Notes under the pieces: model-generated
The model's database searches: none
Seen by the model: the letters and a program-made list of their open reading frames with translations, nothing else
What the model was told of the DNA's origin: nothing
Made by a program: the position numbers and the translations under genes
Source of the DNA: Leuconostoc mesenteroides subsp. mesenteroides
GTDB taxonomy: Bacteria; Bacillota; Bacilli; Lactobacillales; Lactobacillaceae
Direction: 5' to 3'
DNA: 64,000 nt
NCBI GenBank assembly: GCA_009676745.1
Contig: CP046062.1
Location: 791,501 to 855,500, forward strand
Shown: piece after piece, positions 1-8,285 of the stretch
How the letters are laid out: every line of letters begins with the position of its first letter
Position numbering within the stretch: position 1 is the first letter of the stretch

Positions 1-187
1 GGCAGGAATCAAACGTTATAACTTCTACGGTATTGCTGGTAAATTTGATGGTAGTGATGGCGTATTGGGATTCAAAACGACTTTTGAGGGACAGGCACGT
101 CAACTGGTGGGAAACTTCATGATGCCTGTCAATCCGTTTAAATACAGTATTTACCGGTTACTCAAAAAAATGATGGGTCGTGCTTAA
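1..187 (+). CDS. FemABX-family peptidoglycan bridge aminoacyltransferase, 3' end only
   Basis: This is the last 62 codons of a gene that begins before the window; the frame runs from base 2 to a TAA at 185-187. The readable C-terminus (KRYNFYGIAG, then LGFKTTFEGQ and a basic end) is typical of FemX/MurM proteins, which add amino acids from aminoacyl-tRNA to lipid II to build the interpeptide bridge. It lies just upstream of a class B PBP gene on the same strand, which fits a cell-wall pair. Assignment to the family is fairly sure; which residue it adds cannot be told from this fragment. Confidence 0.75.
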   Translation, partial: AGIKRYNFYGIAGKFDGSDGVLGFKTTFEGQARQLVGNFMMPVNPFKYSIYRLLKKMMGRA

Positions 188-265
188 GATGAGCTTTTTT
201 AGCGAGTAAAACCCGTTTTGTGGTATGGTATATAAGGTAATTATTAAATTGGCGGTATAATACTT

Positions 266-2308
266 ATGAAACATAATCCATATCTAGAAGAGCGAGACAA
301 TAAAAATGATGCACGTGCTAACTTACCAACACGTCTGCGAATTTTGTTGTTTATATCGTTTATACTCATGGTTGCCCTAATTGCACAATTAGGGTTTTTG
401 ACGATCAAGCAAGGAGCCAATTATTTGGCTGAAGTTAACCGAAGTGAAGAGACTGTTGAAAAAGGTAATACACCACGAGGTTTGGTTTACGACTCAACAG
501 GTCGTGTTTTAGCTGGAAACAAGGCACAAACTGCGATTACATTTACGCGCGGTACCAATATTAATCCTAGTACGATGCGAAGCACTGCAATTAAACTTGG
601 GAAATATTTGACAGTTGATACGACCCGTCTCAGTGAACGTTCGAAAGCCGACTTTTACTTGGCTAACGCAACTAACGCAGCTAAGGTGCAGAAACGTGTT
701 GTTAACGAACATAAGAATGGTAGTAGTTTGACGACTGCAGAGATTAATAATCTGTCAGTAAATTATGTAGAAAAGCGTAATTTACTTTCAAAAGTTAGTG
801 ATAATGATGCAATGATATTTCAGAGAATGAGTGGCGCTTATTCATTGTCAACGACATTCATCAAAGAAGACGATGTGACAGAAGCAGAGTTAGCAGAGAT
901 TGGGGAGCGTTTAAGTCAGTTCCCAGGTATTAAGATAGGTACAAGCTGGGCAAGGCAATATCCTGAAGGAAACGATTTTAAGGCTTTGATTGGTACAGTG
1001 ACTAGTGAAGATAATGGATTACCTGATGATAAGTTACACACACTCTTGGCGCAGGGATATTCACAAAATGAATCAGTTGGTAATTCTAATTTGGAATCGA
1101 GTTATGAATCATTATTAAAGGGATCGGATTCACAAACAGTAGTTACAACTGCTTCTGACGGCACGGTAAAATCATCTTCTGTAAAATACAGAGGGCAATC
1201 TGGAGATAGTCTTAAGTTAACCATTAATGCTGATTTTCAAAAAGAAGTGCAGAAAATTTTGGAAGACAATTTGCCAACCGGTGATGTTGAAGGTGCTTAT
1301 GCTACAGTCATGAATCCCTATACTGGTGGTGTCTATGCTATGGCGGGTGTAGACAGAGATTATGCAACCGGAACAAAAACAGCTGATCCATTAGGAAATA
1401 TTAATCATGCTATTGTCATGGGATCTGTAGTTAAGCCAGCGGTGTTAGCTACGGCTTTCCAAAAGGGTGTGATTACTCCTTCGAATTCTACTTTGTTGGA
1501 TCAAGCTATTAAAATTGCAGGAACGCCAACAATCACATCATATTGGAATAAAGCAGGTACACCATTGCCCGTGGATGCACAAACGGCATTAGAGCGTTCT
1601 TCGAACACTTATTTTGTTCAATTGGGTATGAAAATTGGTGGACAAACCTATAGTCCGGGATCTGCATTAGGGCTGAACTCCGACGCCTTTCAGACATTAC
1701 GCAATGGGTTAGGACAATTCGGATTAGGGACAAAAACTGGTATTGATGTTAGCGGAGAAACTGCTGGTTATCGTGGAGATACAACTGGGGCAAGTATTGG
1801 TAAATACTTGTATGAATCATTTGGTCAATACGACACCTACACGACACTCCAACTTGCACGATACGTTTCTACTATTGCTAATGGCGGGTATTTGGTTCAA
1901 CCTCATTTGGTAAGTTCAATATTACAAAGTTCAAATAATAGTTCAAAAAAGCGTACAGTGTGGACAGCAACACCGAATATACAGGGGCAAGTTCAGTTGG
2001 ATTCTGACGAATGGAAAGTCATCCATGAAGGAATGAATCGTGTTGCCAATGGTACTGACGCGTACAATACGGGTGGAACGGATCTACATAAGCTTGAACC
2101 ACATGTTTATGCTAAAACAGGAACCGCCGAAACGATAACCAATGATCATACAACTTATACAGAGTCTATCGTGGCATATGTACCAGGACAACCGATGGTC
2201 ATGGCTATGGCTATCCCAGGTATGAATAATTATTTAGATGGTACCAACGGTAAGATTGCGGCAGAAATAATTAATGCTTATTGGAAGTATGTTCAAAATA
2301 AACCATAA
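266..2308 (+). CDS. pbp2b: Class B penicillin-binding protein, PBP2B-like transpeptidase
   Basis: Monofunctional D,D-transpeptidase (680 aa) that cross-links peptidoglycan on the outer face of the membrane. It has a short cytoplasmic tail, one membrane anchor at about residues 25-47, a PBP dimerisation region to about 320, and then the transpeptidase domain. All three active-site motifs are present: SVVK (catalytic Ser387, Lys390), SSN at 445-447 and KTG at 617-619. Length and layout fit the PBP2B/PenA group used in septal or elongation synthesis. A TATAAT at 256-261 sits only 4 bases before the ATG, and the only Shine-Dalgarno-like stretch (ggcgg, 251-255) overlaps it. Either that hexamer is not a promoter and the gene is read through from upstream, or the message is leaderless. 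A hairpin terminator follows. Confidence 0.93.
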   Translation: MKHNPYLEERDNKNDARANLPTRLRILLFISFILMVALIAQLGFLTIKQGANYLAEVNRSEETVEKGNTPRGLVYDSTGRVLAGNKAQTAITFTRGTNINPSTMRSTAIKLGKYLTVDTTRLSERSKADFYLANATNAAKVQKRVVNEHKNGSSLTTAEINNLSVNYVEKRNLLSKVSDNDAMIFQRMSGAYSLSTTFIKEDDVTEAELAEIGERLSQFPGIKIGTSWARQYPEGNDFKALIGTVTSEDNGLPDDKLHTLLAQGYSQNESVGNSNLESSYESLLKGSDSQTVVTTASDGTVKSSSVKYRGQSGDSLKLTINADFQKEVQKILEDNLPTGDVEGAYATVMNPYTGGVYAMAGVDRDYATGTKTADPLGNINHAIVMGSVVKPAVLATAFQKGVITPSNSTLLDQAIKIAGTPTITSYWNKAGTPLPVDAQTALERSSNTYFVQLGMKIGGQTYSPGSALGLNSDAFQTLRNGLGQFGLGTKTGIDVSGETAGYRGDTTGASIGKYLYESFGQYDTYTTLQLARYVSTIANGGYLVQPHLVSSILQSSNNSSKKRTVWTATPNIQGQVQLDSDEWKVIHEGMNRVANGTDAYNTGGTDLHKLEPHVYAKTGTAETITNDHTTYTESIVAYVPGQPMVMAMAIPGMNNYLDGTNGKIAAEIINAYWKYVQNKP

Positions 2309-2314
2309 TTTTAT

Positions 2315-2349
2315 AAAAAAGACAGTAATTATGATTACTGTCTTTTTTA
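2315..2349 (+). terminator. Rho-independent terminator after the PBP gene
   Basis: Inverted repeat gacagtaat / attactgtc with a 3-base loop, preceded by an A run and followed by TTTTTTAT. The A run would also allow it to act on the minus strand. Confidence 0.88.
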
Positions 2350-2353
2350 TTCT

Positions 2354-2417
2354 TACCTATTTTGCTATATTTCTAAATAGATGTTATAATCTATTTAGAA
2401 ATATAGCAAAATAGGTA
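2354..2417. promoter_or_regulatory. sdpR-like promoter buried in a perfect 27-bp inverted repeat (operator)
   Basis: Two perfect 27-bp arms (2354-2380 and 2391-2417) flank a 10-bp spacer. The -35 TTGCTA (2362-2367) lies in the left arm and the -10 TATAAT (2385-2390) in the spacer, 17 bp apart, so the whole promoter sits in the palindrome. It drives an ArsR-family gene starting at 2428. Autorepression by that protein is the natural reading, because SdpR-type repressors control their own operon. That function is inferred; the repeat and promoter are directly visible. Confidence 0.85.
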
Positions 2418-2427
2418 GTGAAGAAGA

Positions 2428-2694
2428 ATGAGTTTACAAAATACATTAAAGGCGATTTCGAATCCTGTCAGGCGCGATATTCTTACATTATTGAAAGGAG
2501 GGCCTCAGTCAGCGGGGAATATTGCGGACCATTTTGAACTAAGTAAAGCAACAATATCATCACACTTAGCTCAATTAAAACAAGCTGATTTGATACGAGA
2601 AGATAAATATAAAAATTTTATTTATTATGAATTAAATTTATCTGTGTTTGAAGAAACGGCGTTATGGTTGAAAGGATTTACTAATGAAAAATAA
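2428..2694 (+). CDS. sdpR: ArsR-family autorepressor, SdpR-like
   Basis: Small winged-helix DNA-binding protein of 88 aa. The recognition helix region is ELSKATISSHLAQLKQA (about residues 37-53), followed by a wing ending KNFIYYELN. It lacks the metal-binding cysteine or histidine pairs of metal-sensing ArsR proteins, as is usual for the SdpR subgroup. It overlaps the next gene, an SdpI-like protein, by 11 bp, so the two form one operon, the same pairing as sdpR-sdpI of Bacillus subtilis. In that system SdpI both gives immunity and sequesters SdpR at the membrane. Whether this pair signals in the same way is inferred. No toxin gene (sdpC) lies nearby. Confidence 0.85.
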   Translation: MSLQNTLKAISNPVRRDILTLLKGGPQSAGNIADHFELSKATISSHLAQLKQADLIREDKYKNFIYYELNLSVFEETALWLKGFTNEK

Positions 2695-3319
2695 AAAAAG
2701 TTTCTTGCCGCTAATTATTACCTTATTACCCATTTTTTATGGACTAATATTGTGGACCAAGTTGCCGGTTGAACTTCCAGTTCATTTTAATATCAATGGA
2801 GAAGAGGACAGATATGCTGATAAAGTGTGGCTTATCATTGTTTGGCCAATGATAGCAACACTCTTGCATTTATTTCTAATTACATATCGTACGAAAATAG
2901 TTGCTCATAGTCAAAATAATAAGATGCATACAATTATTAGCTGGTCAATTCCATTAGGTATCAATATTTTATTATCTTATATATTTGCTTATGGAATGGG
3001 CATTCATATCAATGTAACTAGCATAATGCTGCCAACTAATGGAATTTTATTTATAGCATTAGGCAATTATATGCCCAAAACACAGCGAAATCGCTTTGTT
3101 GGGATACGAATACCGACCGCTATGAATAATAATATAAATTGGTTTAAGACCCAACGTATAGGTGGTATGATGTTTGTTGTTGGCGGGTTTATGATGATTT
3201 GTGGTGGATTTTTAAGCATTATTTCTGAATCTTGTACTGTAGTATCAATGATTGTAGCTTTGTTATTAATTACCGTCGTACCGATTAGTTATTCGATAAA
3301 GTCTAGCCATAAGTCTTGA
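2684..3319 (+). CDS. sdpI: SdpI/YhfL-family membrane protein, putative immunity protein
   Basis: Integral membrane protein of 211 aa with about six hydrophobic segments (roughly 8-26, 47-67, 85-106, 112-128, 162-182, 188-206). It has the family hallmarks: an N-terminal half with LPVHFNINGEEDRYADK (the DUF1648-like PxHxxxxGxxD pattern) and a C-terminal half with RNRFVGIRIPTAMNN followed by W and a basic patch. SdpI of B. subtilis protects against the SDP cannibalism peptide. Here it is co-transcribed with its likely repressor but without the toxin genes, so it may protect against peptides made by neighbours. Membership of the family is firm; the target is unknown. Confidence 0.85.
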   Translation: MKNKKSFLPLIITLLPIFYGLILWTKLPVELPVHFNINGEEDRYADKVWLIIVWPMIATLLHLFLITYRTKIVAHSQNNKMHTIISWSIPLGINILLSYIFAYGMGIHINVTSIMLPTNGILFIALGNYMPKTQRNRFVGIRIPTAMNNNINWFKTQRIGGMMFVVGGFMMICGGFLSIISESCTVVSMIVALLLITVVPISYSIKSSHKS

Positions 3320-3399
3320 CTTAATTCCAAATAACAGTGTTGTTCATATTTCTTCAAACAGAAAAATAAATAAGAAACTAAAATATTTAACAGAAAAGG

Positions 3400-3460
3400 T
3401 TGAAAAAGAGCATGACTATTGTATACTGGATTGTAACTAGCCAAAAATAGTGTACTAGTT
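3400..3460 (+). promoter_or_regulatory. Likely promoter of the MacB-like ABC gene with a short inverted repeat downstream
   Basis: TTGAAA (3400-3405), 16-bp spacer, TATACT (3422-3427). An inverted repeat AACTAG (3435-3440) / CTAGTT (3455-3460) lies just after the expected start of transcription and could bind a repressor. Judged by eye only. Confidence 0.5.
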
Positions 3461-3520
3461 TACCTATTTTTAAAAAGGCTGCATATTAAACGACATAGTA
3501 AATTGAAAAAGGAGCAAAGT

Positions 3521-5509
3521 ATGTCATTTTTAGAATTAAAAGATATTCATAAATCTTATTTTTTAGGCAAAGATGAATTTCCAGTTTTGAAGGGGATTAA
3601 CTTATCATTTGATAAAGGTGAGTTTGTTTCGATTCTTGGTGAATCAGGTGGCGGTAAATCAACACTAATGAATATTATTGGTGGCCTTGATCGAAACTTT
3701 TCAGGTGATGTGTTGGTCAATGGAAATAGATTAGACCATAAACAAGAAAAGAAGTTAGATGTTTATCGTCGTGAGACGATTGGTTATATTTTCCAAAGCT
3801 TTAACTTAATTAATTATCAAACAAACTTGGAAAACGTTGAAACCAGCTTAAACATGACCACCTTATCATCTGCGCAACGTAAAAAGCGGGCCATGGAATT
3901 ATTGGAAAAAGTTGGTTTGAGCGAGCATGTTCATAAGTATCCATCACAACTTTCTGGTGGTCAAAAGCAACGTGTCGCCATTGCACGTGCGTTGGCAGCT
4001 GACCCTGATGTCATGATTGCTGACGAACCAACGGGCGCGTTAGATTCTGTGAATACCACTGAAGTACTAGAGCTTCTTGAGCAAATTTCCCAAGAAGGCA
4101 AGTTGGTTATTGTTGTTACGCATTCACAAGCGGTAGCTGATTACGGAACGCGTATTTTGCATATGGCCGATGGCAAAATTGACGAAGAAAAGAATTTGAA
4201 AGACAAATTTGAGGCGCCAACGGAACCTGAACGGTTAACATCTAGACCATTGTCAAGTAAATCAGTTTGGGACATGGCCTTTGATCATTTGAAGTATAAG
4301 AAATTACAAAACTTTTTGATTATTCTCGGATCGGCTATTGGTGTTTTTTCGGTCATACTATTCCTTGGATTGGGTAATGGTATTAAAGGGTATATTAACC
4401 ATCAAGTTAGTTCTTTGGCTAACCCTAACTATCCAACCGTTCTTAAAAACACGTTAGATGATGACGATGCATCAAACAATGAACGTGTTCAATCTAGAGC
4501 GCAAGCAGCAGCGACAAATTACTCTTCGGTTGTTTTTTCTGATAATGTTATTAAAAAAGTGAGCGATGTAAAAAATGTTGCCAAGACTTATCAGGGGTAC
4601 CAGTTTAACGGGGCTGTATTCAAATACGGGGAAACACAGTCACAAGCTGGTACGCAAGTACAAACATGGTCACCAGCCTATGCTGATAAAGTTATCAAAG
4701 CAGGGCACAAGCCATCTGGTGATAATGAAATTGTAATTGACAAAGCATTCGCTCAAAAAGCTAATAAAAATTGGAAATCTTTGATTGGTAAGAATATCAC
4801 GTATACTTACGTAGCTTATAATCAAGATAATCAAGCAGTTCCAGTTACATCAACAATGAAAATTGTTGGGATCACTGATGGTGGACAAGCTGGAGCAGTG
4901 TTTGCAACTACATTTGACGCAATGAAAAAAGATTTAGTCAAGGCTAATGCTATGACCGAAGCTAACTTTTTGACATTGAAAATTAATGATACAGAAAACG
5001 TAAAGTCAGCAGTAAATGCTGTTAACAAGATTAAGGATAATGGTAAGCAAGCCGTAGTGGCAGTATCCATTGGTAGTATGCTAGACACGATTAACACAAT
5101 TACAAGCTTGGCTTCATATGTATTGGCTGCCATTGCCGGAATTTCATTGATTGTGTCAGCAATTATGATTATTGTGACAACTTATATGTCTGTTTCTGAA
5201 CGTACCAAAGAAATTGGTGTATTGCGTGCACTTGGTGCACGTTCAAAAGATATTCGTGGCTTATTTACAAATGAAGCCCTATTAATGGGAATTATTTCAG
5301 CTGTTCTTGGCATTGTCACAGCTTATTTGGGACAATTTGCTATGAACGCAGCTTTGTATGGATTAATCAAATTTGATATTGTACAGGTTTCTCTTGGCAA
5401 TGTGATATTTGCAGTAGTCATTTCTCTTCTTATCGCTCTAGTTGCTTCATTTGTCCCTTCACGTCGAGCGGCTAATTTGAATACAATTGATGCATTAGCA
5501 GCTGACTAA
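3521..5509 (+). CDS. MacB-like ABC transporter, ATP-binding domain fused to FtsX-type permease
   Basis: Single-chain ABC protein of 662 aa. The ATPase is N-terminal: Walker A GESGGGKST (40-48), signature LSGGQKQR (about 147-154), Walker B VMIADEPTG. The permease is C-terminal: one membrane segment near 265-290, a long extracytoplasmic MacB-type domain, and three segments near 515-650. The protein ends in the FtsX-like RAANLNTIDAL motif. The family moves or senses substrates outside the membrane, such as antimicrobial peptides or lipoproteins, rather than working as a classic importer. The ATG at 3521 is chosen because AAGGAG lies 6 bases upstream; an upstream in-frame TTG at 3503 would swallow that site. 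No sensor kinase is adjacent. Substrate unknown. Confidence 0.85.
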   Translation: MSFLELKDIHKSYFLGKDEFPVLKGINLSFDKGEFVSILGESGGGKSTLMNIIGGLDRNFSGDVLVNGNRLDHKQEKKLDVYRRETIGYIFQSFNLINYQTNLENVETSLNMTTLSSAQRKKRAMELLEKVGLSEHVHKYPSQLSGGQKQRVAIARALAADPDVMIADEPTGALDSVNTTEVLELLEQISQEGKLVIVVTHSQAVADYGTRILHMADGKIDEEKNLKDKFEAPTEPERLTSRPLSSKSVWDMAFDHLKYKKLQNFLIILGSAIGVFSVILFLGLGNGIKGYINHQVSSLANPNYPTVLKNTLDDDDASNNERVQSRAQAAATNYSSVVFSDNVIKKVSDVKNVAKTYQGYQFNGAVFKYGETQSQAGTQVQTWSPAYADKVIKAGHKPSGDNEIVIDKAFAQKANKNWKSLIGKNITYTYVAYNQDNQAVPVTSTMKIVGITDGGQAGAVFATTFDAMKKDLVKANAMTEANFLTLKINDTENVKSAVNAVNKIKDNGKQAVVAVSIGSMLDTINTITSLASYVLAAIAGISLIVSAIMIIVTTYMSVSERTKEIGVLRALGARSKDIRGLFTNEALLMGIISAVLGIVTAYLGQFAMNAALYGLIKFDIVQVSLGNVIFAVVISLLIALVASFVPSRRAANLNTIDALAAD

Positions 5510-5524
5510 TAGTTTGACTAAAAA

Positions 5525-5551
5525 ACATTCACTTTTTGTGGGTGTTTTTTG
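5525..5551 (+). terminator. Rho-independent terminator after the ABC gene
   Basis: Stem acattcac / gtgggtgt (with G-T pairs), 5-base T loop, then a run of T. Confidence 0.75.
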
Positions 5552-5695
5552 TTATGAATTAGCCAAGTTATAAATAAAAATGTTAACAAAAATTTTAAAA
5601 TCAATCAGTTAAATGATTCATTTAATTGTATTAGCGCCATTATTGGTTTTAATGGTATAATATTAAATCAGAATATCCTTGGAGGGTACAAGACA

Positions 5696-6856
5696 ATGGA
5701 TAATAACATGAGTCGCATGGCACGTCAAAATCAAGCGCCAAGACCAGATGATAGGCAACCAAGAAAGCCTAAAAAACGACATAAAATGTGGCGTTGGATT
5801 GTCAGTATCATTGTTATTCTGATGATTATTGGTGGCGTTGTGATATCGATGCTATTGAGTAATATCAAACAATCAGTTGACACAATGCATCGTAGTGCGA
5901 ATATGACCAAGGCTCGTGATGTTAATCAAGTTTTAAAAGAGGGCAAACCTTTCTCGATTCTAGTACTGGGTACAGACACAGGTGCTTTAGCGCGTGATCG
6001 AACAGGGTTAACCGATTCTATGATGCTAATTACTGTTAATCCAAAATCTAAAACAACGACAATGTTGTCAATCCCTCGTGATATTATGGTTTCGATTGTC
6101 GGGCGAGAAGACACTTTTCCACAAAAACTTAATGCAGCATTTCCAATTGCTGGTGTTGGAGCGACAATGTCCACGTTACAAAACTATTTGAACGTACCAA
6201 TTGATTTTTACGCTTTAGTCAACATGGGTGGGCTTGAAAAAGTTATTGATCAAGTGGGCGGTGTGAAAGTTAATTCGCCATTAACGTTTACTTATCAGCC
6301 TGAAAATGATAAGCCTGATGTTTATAAATTTTACAAAAATCAAGAAAAGTATGAATATGCTCCTGATGGCAAGAATTTTAAAACATATACGACAATGGAT
6401 GGCTACGCTGCATTGTCATTTTCAAGAATGCGTTACGATGATCCAGAGGGGGACTACGGTCGACAAAATCGTCAACGGTTAGTTTTGAAGGCTTTGGTAA
6501 AAAAATCAGCCAGTGCTAAAACGCTGTTGAACGCAAAGTTTATGAAGTCAATATCTAAAAATGCAGAAACAGACTTAACCTATAATGATATGACAAAAAT
6601 TGCTTTATCCTATATGGCAGCGACTAAAAATCAGAAATCTGATCATTTACAAGGTGTTGGTGACATGTATGATGGTGTGAGTTATCAAATGGTGAAAGCA
6701 TCAGAAAAACAACGTGTTACCAACTTACTACGCAAATCATTAAACTTGGGCAGTAAAACAACAGGAACACAGTTTGGTAGTTCAGTACCCGCACTATCTT
6801 ATGACGTTGCTGAATATAATTTAAATGTTATTGGTGAAACATTAGACGCACAATAA
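5696..6856 (+). CDS. LytR-CpsA-Psr (LCP) family wall-polymer ligase
   Basis: Membrane-anchored enzyme of 386 aa that attaches teichoic acid or capsule-type polymers to peptidoglycan on the cell surface. A basic N-terminus (KKRHK) precedes one membrane segment (about 33-53), then the LCP domain: FSILVLGTDTGA, RTGLTDSMMLITVNP, MLSIPRDIMV with the conserved SIPRD, and later YAALSFSRMRYDDPEGDYGRQ with conserved R, D and GRQ residues. These are the polyprenyl-phosphate-binding and catalytic positions of the family. An extended -10 (TGGTATAAT, 5653-5661) and a strong GGAGG support the start. Ends at a bidirectional terminator. Confidence 0.92.
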   Translation: MDNNMSRMARQNQAPRPDDRQPRKPKKRHKMWRWIVSIIVILMIIGGVVISMLLSNIKQSVDTMHRSANMTKARDVNQVLKEGKPFSILVLGTDTGALARDRTGLTDSMMLITVNPKSKTTTMLSIPRDIMVSIVGREDTFPQKLNAAFPIAGVGATMSTLQNYLNVPIDFYALVNMGGLEKVIDQVGGVKVNSPLTFTYQPENDKPDVYKFYKNQEKYEYAPDGKNFKTYTTMDGYAALSFSRMRYDDPEGDYGRQNRQRLVLKALVKKSASAKTLLNAKFMKSISKNAETDLTYNDMTKIALSYMAATKNQKSDHLQGVGDMYDGVSYQMVKASEKQRVTNLLRKSLNLGSKTTGTQFGSSVPALSYDVAEYNLNVIGETLDAQ

Positions 6857-6857
6857 A

Positions 6858-6893
6858 AAAACTTCCTTCATATTTATATGAAGGAAGTTTTTT
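6858..6893. terminator. Bidirectional terminator between convergent genes
   Basis: Perfect 12-bp stem acttccttcata / tatgaaggaagt with a 4-base loop, A run on the left and T run on the right, so it can stop transcription from both the LCP gene and the minus-strand DUF454 gene. Confidence 0.9.
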
Positions 6894-6901
6894 GAAGCAA
6901 A

Positions 6902-7303
6902 TTACTGACGTGTTTTTGCTTCAGTAAAAGGGATTCCGTTGCGCCAAAGATAGCCACGATAGTAGCTTTCCATTGATAGAATCTGTGCTAGTGAAGTGAG
7001 CGGCAGTACCCATTTTAACCAAACCATATCTGTCTTAAAAAATGGGATAGCCATCATGGTAGCAGTCACTAAATAAATTAAAATCCGTCCCTTTAATGAG
7101 AGTTGTCGATTAAAGACAGCTTCATCAACGTATTGTTGATAGTATTTATTGTTGTGTAGCCAAGAATCTAGTTTTTTAGAAGATTTAGACCACAAAATTG
7201 CGGTTAGGACATAAAATCCTGTTGTTGGCAAACCGGGAATCCATATTGCAATGGTACCAATAGCAAAACTGAGTGCCCCAAGGGCAATTAATAGTATTTT
7301 CAT
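6902..7303 (-). CDS. DUF454 (YbaN-like) small inner-membrane protein
   Basis: Membrane protein of 133 aa with the DUF454 pattern: GALSFAIGTIAIWIPGLPTT near the N-terminus, then FYVLTAILWSKSS and LDSWLHNNKYY, followed by two hydrophobic segments. Function of the family is unknown. No Shine-Dalgarno is seen; a -10-like TACACT on the minus strand (7310-7315) ends 6 bases before the ATG, so the message may be leaderless. It is transcribed divergently from ppx, and the 58-bp gap holds a 19-bp palindrome covering both -10 elements. Confidence 0.75.
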   Translation of the reverse strand: MKILLIALGALSFAIGTIAIWIPGLPTTGFYVLTAILWSKSSKKLDSWLHNNKYYQQYVDEAVFNRQLSLKGRILIYLVTATMMAIPFFKTDMVWLKWVLPLTSLAQILSMESYYRGYLWRNGIPFTEAKTRQ

Positions 7304-7309
7304 ATATAT

Positions 7310-7332
7310 AGTGTACCATCACATGGTACAAT
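7310..7332. promoter_or_regulatory. Mirrored divergent extended -10 elements in a 19-bp palindrome
   Basis: TGTACCAT-cac-ATGGTACA (7312-7330) is a perfect inverted repeat. On the plus strand it gives the extended -10 TGGTACAAT for ppx; on the minus strand TGGTACACT for the DUF454 gene. No good -35 boxes are seen on either side. Confidence 0.55.
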
Positions 7333-7361
7333 TAAACTAATAAATTGATTAGGATGTCTAT

Positions 7362-8285
7362 ATGAGTTATTTAGCAATCGTTGATCTTGGTAGTAATTCT
7401 GCCAGAATGGTAGTCGAAGAGCTGCATGATGGTGGCACTCATACCGAGTTAATCCGCGAAAAAAGAGATACGCGTATTGCTCAAAATATGGGAGAAGAAC
7501 TACTACTAAAAGAAATACCAATTGTGCGTACTATTGAGGCGCTAAAATATTTTCAATCTAAATATATCGAATTTCATCCGAAAGTTCGTGCGATTACAAC
7601 GGCAGCGGTGCGCATGGCTAAAAATCAAACTGAGTTTTTAGATCGGGTCGTACAAGAAACGGGAATTCGGTTTCAGGTTTTGACGGGTGATCAAGAAGCA
7701 TATTATGATTACTTAGGTGTAGTTTCAACGTTAGATGTTACCGAAGGCGTGATTTTAGATACTGGTGGTGCTTCCGTTGAATTGATTGCCGTAGATAATC
7801 GACGTAATAAGGAAGCTGTAAGTTTATCTTTTGGTGCGGTTACTTTATCAGAACAATACCATTTAGCTAATAATATCATACCGAAAAATCTGGCCTCTGC
7901 AAATGACTACATACTAAGTCAGTACAGCACGCTACAGTGGTTGGAAACGCAATATCAAAAACCAGTCATTTTACTAGGTGGAGCCAATCGTTCGCTTGCG
8001 CGTATGGCACGTACCCGAATGGGGGAATCCGAAGCCAGCATGATTCATGGCTTTGAGATGTCAGTTGACTTAGTTGAGCAAATTTTTGAAGAAATCAGAC
8101 AAATGACACGAAAAGAACGTGAAAAAATTGCCGGATTAGAGACCTCTCGTGCTGATATTATCGTCAGTGGTTTATTACCACTATTGAATCTTATGAGAAA
8201 AATTAATTCACCTAAGGTTATATTTTCAGAAAGTGGGGTTCGCGAAGGTCTAATCGCTGAGACTTTAGCACAGCAGAATGAATAA
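7362..8285 (+). CDS. ppx: Exopolyphosphatase, Ppx/GppA family
   Basis: Cytoplasmic enzyme of 307 aa that removes phosphate from polyphosphate (or from pppGpp in GppA members). It has the acetate/sugar kinase-Hsp70 fold: phosphate-1 loop VDLGSNSARM (about 7-16), the ITTAAVRMAKN stretch with the conserved T-A-R, and the phosphate-2 loop ILDTGGASVELI with G-G-S/A. It corresponds to the short two-domain form without the HD-like C-terminal extension of E. coli Ppx. Overlaps the start of mvaA by 8 bp, so the two are translationally coupled. Confidence 0.88.
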   Translation: MSYLAIVDLGSNSARMVVEELHDGGTHTELIREKRDTRIAQNMGEELLLKEIPIVRTIEALKYFQSKYIEFHPKVRAITTAAVRMAKNQTEFLDRVVQETGIRFQVLTGDQEAYYDYLGVVSTLDVTEGVILDTGGASVELIAVDNRRNKEAVSLSFGAVTLSEQYHLANNIIPKNLASANDYILSQYSTLQWLETQYQKPVILLGGANRSLARMARTRMGESEASMIHGFEMSVDLVEQIFEEIRQMTRKEREKIAGLETSRADIIVSGLLPLLNLMRKINSPKVIFSESGVREGLIAETLAQQNE

